From positions 1,736,001 to 1,800,000 of the forward strand of contig OZ246007.1 of assembly GCA_965230515.1 (NCBI GenBank): 64,000 nucleotides of DNA. Direction: 5' to 3'. Source of the stretch: JAJFKB01 sp965230515. GTDB taxonomy: Bacteria; Pseudomonadota; Gammaproteobacteria; Pseudomonadales; IMCC2047. The notes under the pieces were generated by a model, which saw only the letters and a list, made by a program, of their open reading frames with translations, did not search any database and was not told the DNA's origin. This document shows positions 1 to 8,160 of this stretch, one piece after another. Made by a program: the position numbers and the translations under genes. Within the stretch, counting starts at the first letter, position 1. Every line of letters begins with the position of its first letter.

Positions 1-1482
1 TAATCGACCGACTGCCTCACGTGCAGCACCTGTTATCGAGCCCCACGTTACGATAGCAATATCACCTTCACCTTCTATAGATGCCCAGTGATCACCATAA
101 TCAAAATCGGTTAACTTACGAAGTCGCTTATCCATCTGTTCAGCATGGTGTGCATCCTGCGTTGAGGGTGTACCCGTCGGACTATGTTCCAGCCCGTCTG
201 CAGTATATTGGCCACCAGCCAATCCAGGAATCGCCATCGGAGATACACCACTGTCTGTGACTGCATAACGCTCGTAGTTTTCATCACCTTCAGCGAGCAC
301 TTCACGTTGCGTGCCAAAATTTATCTCTTCCGGCTTTTCTACGGCAGCTCGAGCCTGCCCCATAAATTGATCGGAGAGCACGATCGCTGGCGTTTGTAGC
401 GATTCTGCAAGATGTACCGACCATTGCGTAGTAAAGAGACAGTCTTCTACGGCGATTGGCGCAGTGACAACATGCGGCGCGTCTCCATGCAAGCCATAGA
501 CTGCAATGTTTAAATCACTTTGCTCAGATTTGGTAGGAAGTCCCGTCGAAGGACCACCACGCATCACATCGACGATCACTACCGGCACCTCTGAGGCAAC
601 TGCCAAACCGATGCTCTCGGTCATGAGCGCCAAACCAGGGCCAGAGGTGGCCGTCAGGGATGGAATACCACCGTAGGATCCACCTATCGCCATATTTATA
701 GAGGACAGCTCATCTTCAGCCTGGACCAAGGAACCGCCCAGCTTGGGAAGCGCTGAAGACATCCATTCGAGTACTTCGGTAGCAGGTGTAATCGGGTAAG
801 CTGCGACAAAGCGAATACCGCCTTTAATGGCTCCCCAACCAGCAGCCTCATTACCCGAAATCACAATACGCTCTCCAGGTGCCGGCTGCTCGAAATCGGC
901 TTTTGCGATGACCGGCAGATCTACTGCCAGCTCGCGACCCAGTTTAATAGTGTCTAAACTGCTTTGAACCGCTTCCTGACCTTTTCTACCCAGTTTTTTC
1001 TCTAGCATATCGGAGAGCGCGCGTTCCGGTAAAGATACCAGCTCAGCAAGAACACCCAATGCAATCATATTGGGACGCCCTTTCTTAATCTGCTTGGCCG
1101 TTTTCGCGATGGGTAACTGCACTATCCGTGCACCTGTAGCGGATATCACTTCAGGCACATCACCACCATCAACATCGCTTATAATAAGGCTGTCAGGCGT
1201 CAAAGGAATCTCTGCAGCGAAACGCTCTACGTTTTTCCAATCAATTGCCAACAGCACATGGAAAAAATCATCGGGGCTAGACGTGGGCTCAGTGGTTAAC
1301 CGAACCATTGCTGCCGCTTCCCCGCCACGGATCTGTGGCCCCAGTGTTCTCGTAAGCGTGCCAAACCAACCCTGTTTTGCCGCCACATCAAACAACAGAT
1401 TACCCGTCGTCATCGCACCGGCGCCGCCGCTGCCCGCAACTGCAACGGATACCGACCTTGAACTACCTAACTCTTGTGTCAT
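1..1482 (-). CDS. korA: 2-oxoglutarate:ferredoxin oxidoreductase, fused gamma-alpha subunit (partial, runs off left edge)
   Basis: The 494 visible codons encode the N-terminal part of a 2-oxoacid:acceptor oxidoreductase. Residues 1-190 or so form the gamma domain, with GSGGAGAMTTGNLL and the GPQIRGGEAAA segment. From about residue 205 the alpha (pyrimidine-binding) domain follows, with YPITPATEVLEWM, the EDELSS segment and TATSGPGLALMTE. The stop codon lies outside the window, and the beta subunit (korB) is expected further left. In Thauera-type benzoate degraders KorAB oxidises 2-oxoglutarate and reduces the ferredoxin used by benzoyl-CoA reductase. Position at the end of the bcr operon supports that role. 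The start ATG has an AGAGG about 9 nt upstream. Substrate assignment is inference from family and context; another 2-oxoacid is possible. Confidence 0.88.
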   Translation of the reverse strand, partial: MTQELGSSRSVSVAVAGSGGAGAMTTGNLLFDVAAKQGWFGTLTRTLGPQIRGGEAAAMVRLTTEPTSSPDDFFHVLLAIDWKNVERFAAEIPLTPDSLIISDVDGGDVPEVISATGARIVQLPIAKTAKQIKKGRPNMIALGVLAELVSLPERALSDMLEKKLGRKGQEAVQSSLDTIKLGRELAVDLPVIAKADFEQPAPGERIVISGNEAAGWGAIKGGIRFVAAYPITPATEVLEWMSSALPKLGGSLVQAEDELSSINMAIGGSYGGIPSLTATSGPGLALMTESIGLAVASEVPVVIVDVMRGGPSTGLPTKSEQSDLNIAVYGLHGDAPHVVTAPIAVEDCLFTTQWSVHLAESLQTPAIVLSDQFMGQARAAVEKPEEINFGTQREVLAEGDENYERYAVTDSGVSPMAIPGLAGGQYTADGLEHSPTGTPSTQDAHHAEQMDKRLRKLTDFDYGDHWASIEGEGDIAIVTWGSITGAAREAVGRL

Positions 1483-1534
1483 CAACTGATGCCTCTGTTC
1501 AGTGTTTCAAATAATCTTAACCAATAGACGCAAA

Positions 1535-2260
1535 CTAGATGTATTGGCCACCATCAACGCGAATTACTTCGCCTGTAATAAACTTTGCTGCATCGGAAAG
1601 CAGGAAAAGCACTGCATTTGCGATATCTTCCGGATGTGCCAGCTGTTTTACCACTGTTTCATCTTTCGCTTTATCGATATATTCCTGTGGCAATTTCTTT
1701 GCCATTTCCGTCATCACCATGCCTGGGGCTACAGCGTTAACCGTCACTCCTTTTGGTCCCAATTCTCGTGCTGCAGTTTTTGTCAGTCCGATTAAACCAG
1801 CCTTCGCCGAAGAATAATTGGCCTGGCCAAATTTACCGCGCATACCGTTAATAGAGGTAATATTCACGATGCGGCCATGCCCTGCTTCACGCATCAATGA
1901 AGACATGGCCCGTAACGTATAAAAAGCCCCATCCAGATTAACACGCAAAACGGATGACCACTCATCATCAGACATTTTGGTTAAACTCCGGTCACGTGTA
2001 ATACCCGCGTTATTAACGAGCAAGGTGGCATTCCTGGGTAAGTTCGAGACCGCCTGATTGACGGCATTGGAATCGCTAAGATCCAATGTGTGGAAAGTGA
2101 AAGGGCTGTCGCTATTGTCACTGGGTGAGACAACATCAAATATATGTACTTCTGCGCCAAAGGAATGAAGCAACTGCGCAATGGCAAGGCCAATACCTTG
2201 CGAACCGCCGGTAACTACCGCAGCTTTGCCGCTGAGATCAAACTGCTGCGAAATTTGCAT
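1535..2260 (-). CDS. SDR-family 3-hydroxyacyl-CoA dehydrogenase / acetoacetyl-CoA reductase-like (FabG/PhaB fold)
   Basis: This 241-residue classical short-chain dehydrogenase has the cofactor motif TGGSQGIG at 17-24, NNAG at 83-86 and the catalytic triad Ser136, Tyr149, Lys153. It ends in the usual GEVIRVDGGQYI. It sits between the ferredoxin and korA in the benzoyl-CoA reductase operon, 52 nt before korA and about 170 nt after fdx, so it is probably co-transcribed. Ring opening yields 3-hydroxypimeloyl-CoA, so an NAD(P)-dependent 3-hydroxyacyl-CoA dehydrogenase is a natural guess. The sequence alone cannot separate that from a FabG or PhaB reductase. The family is certain, the substrate is inferred. 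Confidence 0.85.
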   Translation of the reverse strand: MQISQQFDLSGKAAVVTGGSQGIGLAIAQLLHSFGAEVHIFDVVSPSDNSDSPFTFHTLDLSDSNAVNQAVSNLPRNATLLVNNAGITRDRSLTKMSDDEWSSVLRVNLDGAFYTLRAMSSLMREAGHGRIVNITSINGMRGKFGQANYSSAKAGLIGLTKTAARELGPKGVTVNAVAPGMVMTEMAKKLPQEYIDKAKDETVVKQLAHPEDIANAVLFLLSDAAKFITGEVIRVDGGQYI

Positions 2261-2354
2261 ATCCGCTACACCACCTGTTTTATTGCTTTATAGAACCTCC
2301 AGCAACCACTGAAAATCTTGGCTATCGCGCAGCTTCAGGGCAGCAGGGGCCGTT

Positions 2355-2376
2355 AGGCTTCCCCTGGGGGAAGCCT
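2355..2376 (-). other. Perfect 10-bp inverted repeat (strong stem) between fdx and SDR gene
   Basis: AGGCTTCCCC and its exact reverse complement GGGGAAGCCT are separated by only two bases. The stem is very stable but has no T-run on the minus-strand side, so it is not a standard intrinsic terminator. It may be an mRNA 3'-end stabiliser or processing stem that separates the bcr/fdx part of the transcript from SDR-korA. Confidence 0.6.
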
Positions 2377-2428
2377 TTCATTCGAAAACCACGAATGCTT
2401 GATTAGTGCTTTTGCCGACTGGAAAAGC

Positions 2429-2671
2429 TTAGTGCAGGGATTCGTATTTTGCCTGCAGTTGATCTTCTGATTCCTGCCAGTCCGGATCAGGAACAATACA
2501 ATCAGCAGGACACTCCAACACACACTGCGGCTCATCTTCAGCGCCCACGCATTCCGTACAACGTAACGCATCGATTTTGTAGATAGGATCACCCTCTGTA
2601 ATCGCCTCATTCGGGCAGGGATCAACACAGGCGTCACAAGCCGTACAATCATCGGTAATCATTAAAGCCAT
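2429..2671 (-). CDS. fdx: 2[4Fe-4S] ferredoxin, Allochromatium/YfhL type (electron donor to benzoyl-CoA reductase)
   Basis: This 80-residue protein carries one cluster motif CTACDACVDPCP and a second in which CTEC is followed by an eight-residue insert before the CVLECP segment. A C-terminal extension follows. That insert and tail mark the Chromatium/YfhL-type low-potential ferredoxins. The Thauera aromatica ferredoxin that feeds benzoyl-CoA reductase belongs to this class. The gene follows bcrD by about 70 nt on the same strand. The expected role is carrying electrons from KorAB to the BcrAD activator at very negative potential in the cytoplasm. Confidence 0.93.
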   Translation of the reverse strand: MALMITDDCTACDACVDPCPNEAITEGDPIYKIDALRCTECVGAEDEPQCVLECPADCIVPDPDWQESEDQLQAKYESLH

Positions 2672-2743
2672 AAAACTATTCCTCTTTTATCGATTATAAG
2701 CATTTGGCGCCGCCGCACATCAGTAACAACGGCGCCATCTATA

Positions 2744-3574
2744 CTAAGCTGCTTCCTGCGCGCGAAGCTTCTCGAAACGGAAGGCTCCCCAAATAGCCGC
2801 CCCGATAGCGCCCGCATAAATAGAATCCTCAGTGGAACGTACATCCAGATCCATTTTTTGCTTCTCCGCACACTCTTTAAAAGCAGCGATTAGTCCGTCA
2901 TCCAAAGCCAAACCACCTGTGGCAAACACCACACCTGATCGAACTTTTAACGACTTGAGCATTTTAACAAAACGATCCGCCATGGAAACATGAATTCCTT
3001 TTAAAATATTAGGACCGGAAATACCGCGTGATACCATGTTAATCACGTCTGTTTCTGCCAATACCGCACAGATACTGGAACAAACTTCAGGATCATCTGC
3101 CTGTTGGGACAGTTCACCAATTTCGTCCTGTGCCACACCCAGATAACGGGCGATGTTCTCAAGGAACTGTCCGGAACCGGAAGCACACTGGCTGGTCATT
3201 TTATAGTTCAGCACTTTACCTGCTTCATCCATGGTAATCGCTCGACCATTCAAGGCGCCAATATCACAAACCGCACGCGCTTCAGCGTCAAGATAAACTG
3301 CACCACGAGCATGGGTGGTCATGGTGTAGAAGTGTCCTGTGCTGAAGGTTACGCTTTCCGCGTCACCTGTGGTTGCACAGTAGTCCACATCATCCCGGGT
3401 AAAGCCGTTCTTCTCGAGAATTTCATCGTATGACTGCTCTGCCAATGCGAGCGGATCACGCTGACGAATACGGTAGAGGCTCTTATCAATAAACTCTATA
3501 TCGTCACCATCGACTCGGAACAGTACCGTCTTAACAACTCCCGTACCTACATCTATACCTACTGTTAAAGCCAT
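2744..3574 (-). CDS. bcrD: Benzoyl-CoA reductase subunit D (ATPase/activator component)
   Basis: This 276-residue protein belongs to the ASKHA BcrAD/BadFG/HgdC activator ATPase family. The phosphate-binding motif GIDVGTGVVK starts at residue 6. Cys130 in SQCASGSG and Cys169 in SSICAVLAETDV match the two positions that bind the [4Fe-4S] cluster bridged between the two ATPase subunits. The length fits the Thauera-type small ATPase subunit. It starts 11 nt after bcrA ends. BcrA and BcrD together hydrolyse ATP to drive electrons from ferredoxin to the ring-reducing BcrBC part. Confidence 0.93.
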   Translation of the reverse strand: MALTVGIDVGTGVVKTVLFRVDGDDIEFIDKSLYRIRQRDPLALAEQSYDEILEKNGFTRDDVDYCATTGDAESVTFSTGHFYTMTTHARGAVYLDAEARAVCDIGALNGRAITMDEAGKVLNYKMTSQCASGSGQFLENIARYLGVAQDEIGELSQQADDPEVCSSICAVLAETDVINMVSRGISGPNILKGIHVSMADRFVKMLKSLKVRSGVVFATGGLALDDGLIAAFKECAEKQKMDLDVRSTEDSIYAGAIGAAIWGAFRFEKLRAQEAA

Positions 3575-3585
3575 CTTAATCTCTC

Positions 3586-4899
3586 CTATCCCATCACCGC
3601 ACGGTGTGCGAAGCTGGCACCACCCAGGGCACCGGTGTAAATTGATTCAGCTGAAATATTCATGGTCACATCACCATAGTTCGCTTGAACCAGTTTCTTA
3701 AGCTCATCAACCGCGGACTCGTTATTTGCTACACCACCGGTGAACGTAAACTCATCGGTGATCCCACCGGAGCGGGCAATAATTGACATCGCTCGCAGCA
3801 TAATGGAACGGTGCAAACCGGCCAGAATATCCGCCCGTGATTCACCCAGCGCCAGCCGGTCACGCAACTCTGCTCCCGCAAATACTGTACAGGTAGAGTT
3901 GATACGGGGTACTTTTTTCGCTTTCATGGCGATCGGACCCAGTTCGTGCAGACCGATATTCATTTCGTCAGCGATATAACCCAGGTAACGTCCACAACCC
4001 GCAGCACAGCGGTCGTTCATCTGGAAATTTTTCACTACACCATGCTCGTCAATCTGAATACCTTTGGTATCCTGACCACCAATATCCAATACTGTACGAG
4101 TACCATTAAACATAATGTGTGCACCCATACCGTGGCAGAGGATCTCTGAACGAATGTGCTCTTTCGGGAACGGCAGTCGTACACGACCGTAACCGGTACC
4201 CACCACATATGTTTCTTCCAGCTCAATATCGAGAGTTGCGTTTACCGCAGCTCGCAGCGCGTCTTTATCGACGTCGATATTGGGGTTCTCTTCCATCAGG
4301 AATTCCAAACCCTGGATAAACTTACCGCGCAAATCACCTTCCGGCGGACGGTTTTCCACTTCGATGATCGCTTTATCATAAACGTTCATGAGTAGCTCAT
4401 ACGAGAGTCCGGCATCCTTGGCCATATCTTCAGCAACACGCATAAAGCGAGATCCGGCAACGTCACGGAAAAAGTCAGATTTACGCTCAGCATTTGGACC
4501 ATAAATTTCGTGAGCTGCGTCGGCAATATTCTTAAATATTGCGGTCATTATCTCTTTAACCTGAGCTTCCACACCAGAGAAACGAGCACCGGTGATATGG
4601 GACATACAGGTTTCTTCAAGGTCTTGTAACTGCTCCAGAAACTGTGTCTTTCGGAAGTTACGCTCCAGATCAGAAAGGATGTCCTTCATCTTTTCTGCAG
4701 CACCAGGGATTTTTGCAATCTCACGTTCCAGCAGAGTAAAGCGCGTATCAATAAATGCTTCCTGCTTTGAAACCGCCGCGGCAGTATCATAGTTAGAGCG
4801 GGAGTTAGTAATTCCGCGTCCTAAAACTTCTCTATGTTCATCCATCACTACGGCTTTAGTAGTGGTCGATCCTAAATCAATTCCAATAAAACATCTCAT
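3586..4899 (-). CDS. bcrA: Benzoyl-CoA reductase subunit A (ATPase/activator component, long form)
   Basis: At 437 residues this is the longer of the two ASKHA activator subunits. CFIGIDLGSTTTK lies at 3-15, a long helical insertion covers about residues 40-225, then LDIGGQDTKG and the cluster cysteines Cys298 (DRCAAGCG) and Cys337 (NSTCTVFAGAE). The insertion in one subunit, paired with a short partner (bcrD), is the Thauera-type architecture; the Azoarcus bzd type has two short subunits. A strong operon arrangement, 18 nt after bcrB and 11 nt before bcrD, supports the call. Confidence 0.94.
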   Translation of the reverse strand: MRCFIGIDLGSTTTKAVVMDEHREVLGRGITNSRSNYDTAAAVSKQEAFIDTRFTLLEREIAKIPGAAEKMKDILSDLERNFRKTQFLEQLQDLEETCMSHITGARFSGVEAQVKEIMTAIFKNIADAAHEIYGPNAERKSDFFRDVAGSRFMRVAEDMAKDAGLSYELLMNVYDKAIIEVENRPPEGDLRGKFIQGLEFLMEENPNIDVDKDALRAAVNATLDIELEETYVVGTGYGRVRLPFPKEHIRSEILCHGMGAHIMFNGTRTVLDIGGQDTKGIQIDEHGVVKNFQMNDRCAAGCGRYLGYIADEMNIGLHELGPIAMKAKKVPRINSTCTVFAGAELRDRLALGESRADILAGLHRSIMLRAMSIIARSGGITDEFTFTGGVANNESAVDELKKLVQANYGDVTMNISAESIYTGALGGASFAHRAVMG

Positions 4900-4917
4900 G
4901 CTATCAACCCTCCTAAC

Positions 4918-6222
4918 TTAAGCCGCTGTGCGTTTTTGGTCTACCATCTGGAAGTAACTTTCCAGACGGTTCTTAACGTTTGATGGTGAGAAGTAGCGTG
5001 GGTCAACCAGATCGGTTTCAACAAAAGCTGCTGGTTTACCTGTACGTTTCTCAATTTCGTTCATCATCAACAACTGGCCCGCCGAGAAACTGTTACAGCT
5101 CTTGATAGAGTTGATCAGCAATCCATCCGCTTCATAATCGTTGATGTAGTTTTCCAACATCTTGGTGCGCGAAGGCAGGTTCAGGTTGGTGTAACAGCCC
5201 AGACAGTAATCTGCCAGAGACTCAAGGGGGTTATCCGGATCGTGACGGAAACCCTGCTCGTAGTTACCACCTACTTTAGTGTAGGAGCTGGCTACGACCA
5301 CAGCGCCTTCGTCGTAGAACATTTTCCAGAATTCACGCATGTGAGTGTAGTTCAGCGGACCTTCTACCACCAGACGGTATTTCTCCTCGGTCATTACACC
5401 TTCTGGAGTAACCGGGCCCTGGCCTTTCTGGATACGATCATTCACTTCATCCCACAGTGCATCATAGTAGGCAGTGCATTCTGGTGTGCCACGGAAAGCT
5501 GAGAAAGTTGGACCTACGTAGTAAAGACCACCAAAGTAGGAATCAATTGGAGACGGTTTTAGTTTCGCAGACTCCAATACTCGAACCAGTTGATCCTCTG
5601 CTTTTGCAGACTCACGCAGGTGCTCGCGCAGGCGATCAATATCAAACTTAACACCACTGGTTTTTTCCAGAGCCGGAATAACCTCTTCTTTGAGCTGCTT
5701 AACCACATAATCACGCATGCTTTGAGTGATTTCACCGTCACCCTGGTATGGAACGTGCAGCATGGTGGTGTCACAGTTGTATTCGTGACGCAATAACTCA
5801 AACCACTTCATAAAGGTAAAACAGCCGGTGTAGGAAAGCAGCAACAGATCAGGATCCGCCAACTTCTTACCAGCAGGACCGATGTTACCTTTACGCATCA
5901 TGCCCAGGTCAGCTTTTACGTATGTACATACGTCTTCGTCCTGGCCCGCGCGCTCGGCTTCCATCACATAGGCACCGGTTTTCTTCTGCATGGCAGACTG
6001 AAGCGCGTTGATTTCAGGGTAGTTACCTACCACATCAAAACACATAACCAACTCATTCAGGTTTCCAGGAACAAAGGTATAAACTACCTTTTCTTCATGA
6101 TCTTCTTCGGCTTTAGCGAGTCTCTCGTAGTTACCGCGGATCATCTCCTTCTGCAGGATTTGCGACGCATCTTTCTGAACGTCTTTTGATAGATCAACTG
6201 GGGCTTTCTTTTCAGTAGTCAT
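4918..6222 (-). CDS. bcrB: Benzoyl-CoA reductase subunit B
   Basis: This 434-residue protein belongs to the BcrBC/BadDE/HgdAB (2-hydroxyacyl-CoA dehydratase beta-like) family. Recognisable segments include DYCLGCYTNLNLPSRT and NSIKSCNSFSAGQ in the C-terminal part, whose cysteines are candidates for [4Fe-4S] ligation. With BcrC it forms the dearomatising module that reduces benzoyl-CoA to cyclohexa-1,5-diene-1-carbonyl-CoA. Only 3 nt separate it from bcrC, indicating translational coupling. The length agrees with the Thauera subunit. Specificity for benzoyl-CoA follows from the surrounding had/oah/dch genes. Confidence 0.94.
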   Translation of the reverse strand: MTTEKKAPVDLSKDVQKDASQILQKEMIRGNYERLAKAEEDHEEKVVYTFVPGNLNELVMCFDVVGNYPEINALQSAMQKKTGAYVMEAERAGQDEDVCTYVKADLGMMRKGNIGPAGKKLADPDLLLLSYTGCFTFMKWFELLRHEYNCDTTMLHVPYQGDGEITQSMRDYVVKQLKEEVIPALEKTSGVKFDIDRLREHLRESAKAEDQLVRVLESAKLKPSPIDSYFGGLYYVGPTFSAFRGTPECTAYYDALWDEVNDRIQKGQGPVTPEGVMTEEKYRLVVEGPLNYTHMREFWKMFYDEGAVVVASSYTKVGGNYEQGFRHDPDNPLESLADYCLGCYTNLNLPSRTKMLENYINDYEADGLLINSIKSCNSFSAGQLLMMNEIEKRTGKPAAFVETDLVDPRYFSPSNVKNRLESYFQMVDQKRTAA

Positions 6223-6225
6223 AAT

Positions 6226-7386
6226 TTAGCTCCACAACTTAATTGAGTCTGCGAATGTTCCGGCCTGCTCTCGAATTGGCTGCATTTGACCGGTATTTTC
6301 AGCATACTTAAACGCAATATTTGGAATATTGTTGTCATCCAGAACATCCTGCAACATCGGTCTCTCCAGAAGCGCAGGATCACAGAAACTTGGGGCTGCG
6401 AAGATCACACCCTCTGCACCTGATTTACGCACAGCTTCTACTAATTGTGCGCCTTTCAACTCTTCCGAAGGCTCGTAGGTCGCAGAAGTTCGCGTTGAGT
6501 GCTCCAGGAAGCAATCAGACAGATTTTCCAGCGCATCGCCTTCTTCTTTCACATCTTCACGCAACCAGCGATTCACAAGAATAAAGTCGTCATCTACAAC
6601 ATAACAACCCGACAGCTCAATTGAGCGAACCAGGTTCAATGGTGGCTGCTCACAGAACATGCCATTCATAACAACCTTGGTGTTATCACGCTTGGGTCGT
6701 TCTACATCGCCAATACTGTCGATGTAATCTCTCATCATTTCGTTGTGCTCTTCGACCGGCAAAATCTGGCCCGCACGCATCAACAGGTAAACTTCGGTAA
6801 CCGGAACATTCCAGGGCTCTTCAACACGTCTGGCGTAAAGCTCATTGATCAAACGACGGTTGATATTGAAAAGCTTGATAGACGCCAACAGATCATCATT
6901 CGTGATCTTGCGACCTGAAATTTCTTCCAGACCTTCCAACAGTTCCTTCATTTCGCGGATATAGAATTTACCACCGATCTCTTTATCGTAGTTCTGCGGT
7001 ACATCCATATAACGAACATAGGTGTCTTCCTGCGTCAGCTTCCAAACACCCGAGAGGTTACGAATCACGTCACAGATACTTGGAAAAAGCATGCCTTCTA
7101 CAAAGTCCAAACGACCAGTCAAAGCCAGCTCAATCGTGGAGCGGGGAATACGACAGATATAACTCTGGTAGAATGCGTCTCCCTGAATCACCTCCATCTG
7201 GTCACCACCACCATAGATACCTAACGGTAACATGCCCGCCGCATGAATCAGCTCGCGCGGAACGTAGATTGGCAGATGCCCTATTACGTGACGTCCAGGC
7301 GCGGCTGCTTTCCATTCGCGCGCAGCTGTAAAATTCAAATCTTCATGAAGCGCTTCGCAGCGTTCGATTATTTCTTTTGTACCCAT
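6226..7386 (-). CDS. bcrC: Benzoyl-CoA reductase subunit C
   Basis: This 386-residue member of the HgdB/BcrC family starts MGTKEIIERCEALHED. An in-frame upstream extension to 7452 exists, but it overlaps dch, so the ATG at 7386, one base after the dch stop, is preferred. HLPIYVPRELIHAAGMLPLG and the FAAPSFCDPALLERPM segment are typical of this family. It partners BcrB in the substrate- and FeS-binding half of class I benzoyl-CoA reductase. The neighbours on both sides belong to the same pathway, which makes confusion with a 2-hydroxyglutaryl-CoA dehydratase subunit unlikely. Confidence 0.94.
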   Translation of the reverse strand: MGTKEIIERCEALHEDLNFTAAREWKAAAPGRHVIGHLPIYVPRELIHAAGMLPLGIYGGGDQMEVIQGDAFYQSYICRIPRSTIELALTGRLDFVEGMLFPSICDVIRNLSGVWKLTQEDTYVRYMDVPQNYDKEIGGKFYIREMKELLEGLEEISGRKITNDDLLASIKLFNINRRLINELYARRVEEPWNVPVTEVYLLMRAGQILPVEEHNEMMRDYIDSIGDVERPKRDNTKVVMNGMFCEQPPLNLVRSIELSGCYVVDDDFILVNRWLREDVKEEGDALENLSDCFLEHSTRTSATYEPSEELKGAQLVEAVRKSGAEGVIFAAPSFCDPALLERPMLQDVLDDNNIPNIAFKYAENTGQMQPIREQAGTFADSIKLWS

Positions 7387-7387
7387 A

Positions 7388-8158
7388 TTAACGGTGCTCC
7401 CAGTTAACTGTGCGTTTTTCAACAAATGCCTGCAAACCTTCGACAGCATCATGTGTCGCCATCAACTCTTGCAGGTAAAGTGTCTCTACTTGATCCAGCT
7501 TGGCTTTTATTCGTTCTACTGCATCCGAGCGAGCCGCCCGACGTGCAAAACGTAACGAGCTGGCACTACTGCCCAACAGATGCTTGGCGAACCAGGCTTC
7601 TGCCGCTCCAGAGGGATCCTCTGACAACTCATTAACCAAACCCATTCGATATGCTTCATTACCATCAATACTGCGACCGGACCAGAGCAGATCAGCAGCA
7701 TGACCACTGCCAATACGCTCTGGTAACAGGCAAGAAGCAGCGGGAGCAAACACTCCCAATTTGATTTCCGGCTGACCCAATTTTGCTTCTGGTGTAGCGA
7801 ACAGCAGATCGCCACCACAGACTACTTCCAGACCGCCACCCAGGCATTGGCCCTGAATCGCGACTAAAATTGGTACGGGGAAATCCAGCATCTGCTTAAT
7901 CAATGCATGCAAACTTGCCAGCATATCGGCACATTGATCAGGCATATGCTCATCGACGCTTGCGCCGAAACTGAAATGCGATCCTTCCGCATCCAGCAGA
8001 ACTGCGGTTAGCGCTGCAGCATTGGCATGTGAATCCAAAGCCGATGAAAGTGCAGCTATCATCTCGGCATCCACAATATTCGCCTTGGGGCGAGCCAATG
8101 TCAGGCGCAATAAGCGCCCTTCATGCTGCAGTGATACTTTTAGAGGCGCATCACTCAT
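7388..8158 (-). CDS. dch: Cyclohexa-1,5-diene-1-carbonyl-CoA hydratase
   Basis: This 256-residue crotonase-fold protein has oxyanion-hole segments around residues 61-71 (HFSFGASVDEH) and 102-111 (QGQCLGGGLE). Dch hydrates the dienoyl-CoA made by benzoyl-CoA reductase to 6-hydroxycyclohex-1-ene-1-carbonyl-CoA. It is the short crotonase directly upstream of bcrC and 2 nt after oah, as expected for this pathway. On fold alone it could be any enoyl-CoA hydratase/isomerase. Its place in the operon and the HFSFGASVxEH-type motif make Dch the best call. Confidence 0.9.
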   Translation of the reverse strand: MSDAPLKVSLQHEGRLLRLTLARPKANIVDAEMIAALSSALDSHANAAALTAVLLDAEGSHFSFGASVDEHMPDQCADMLASLHALIKQMLDFPVPILVAIQGQCLGGGLEVVCGGDLLFATPEAKLGQPEIKLGVFAPAASCLLPERIGSGHAADLLWSGRSIDGNEAYRMGLVNELSEDPSGAAEAWFAKHLLGSSASSLRFARRAARSDAVERIKAKLDQVETLYLQELMATHDAVEGLQAFVEKRTVNWEHR

Positions 8159-8160
8159 AA

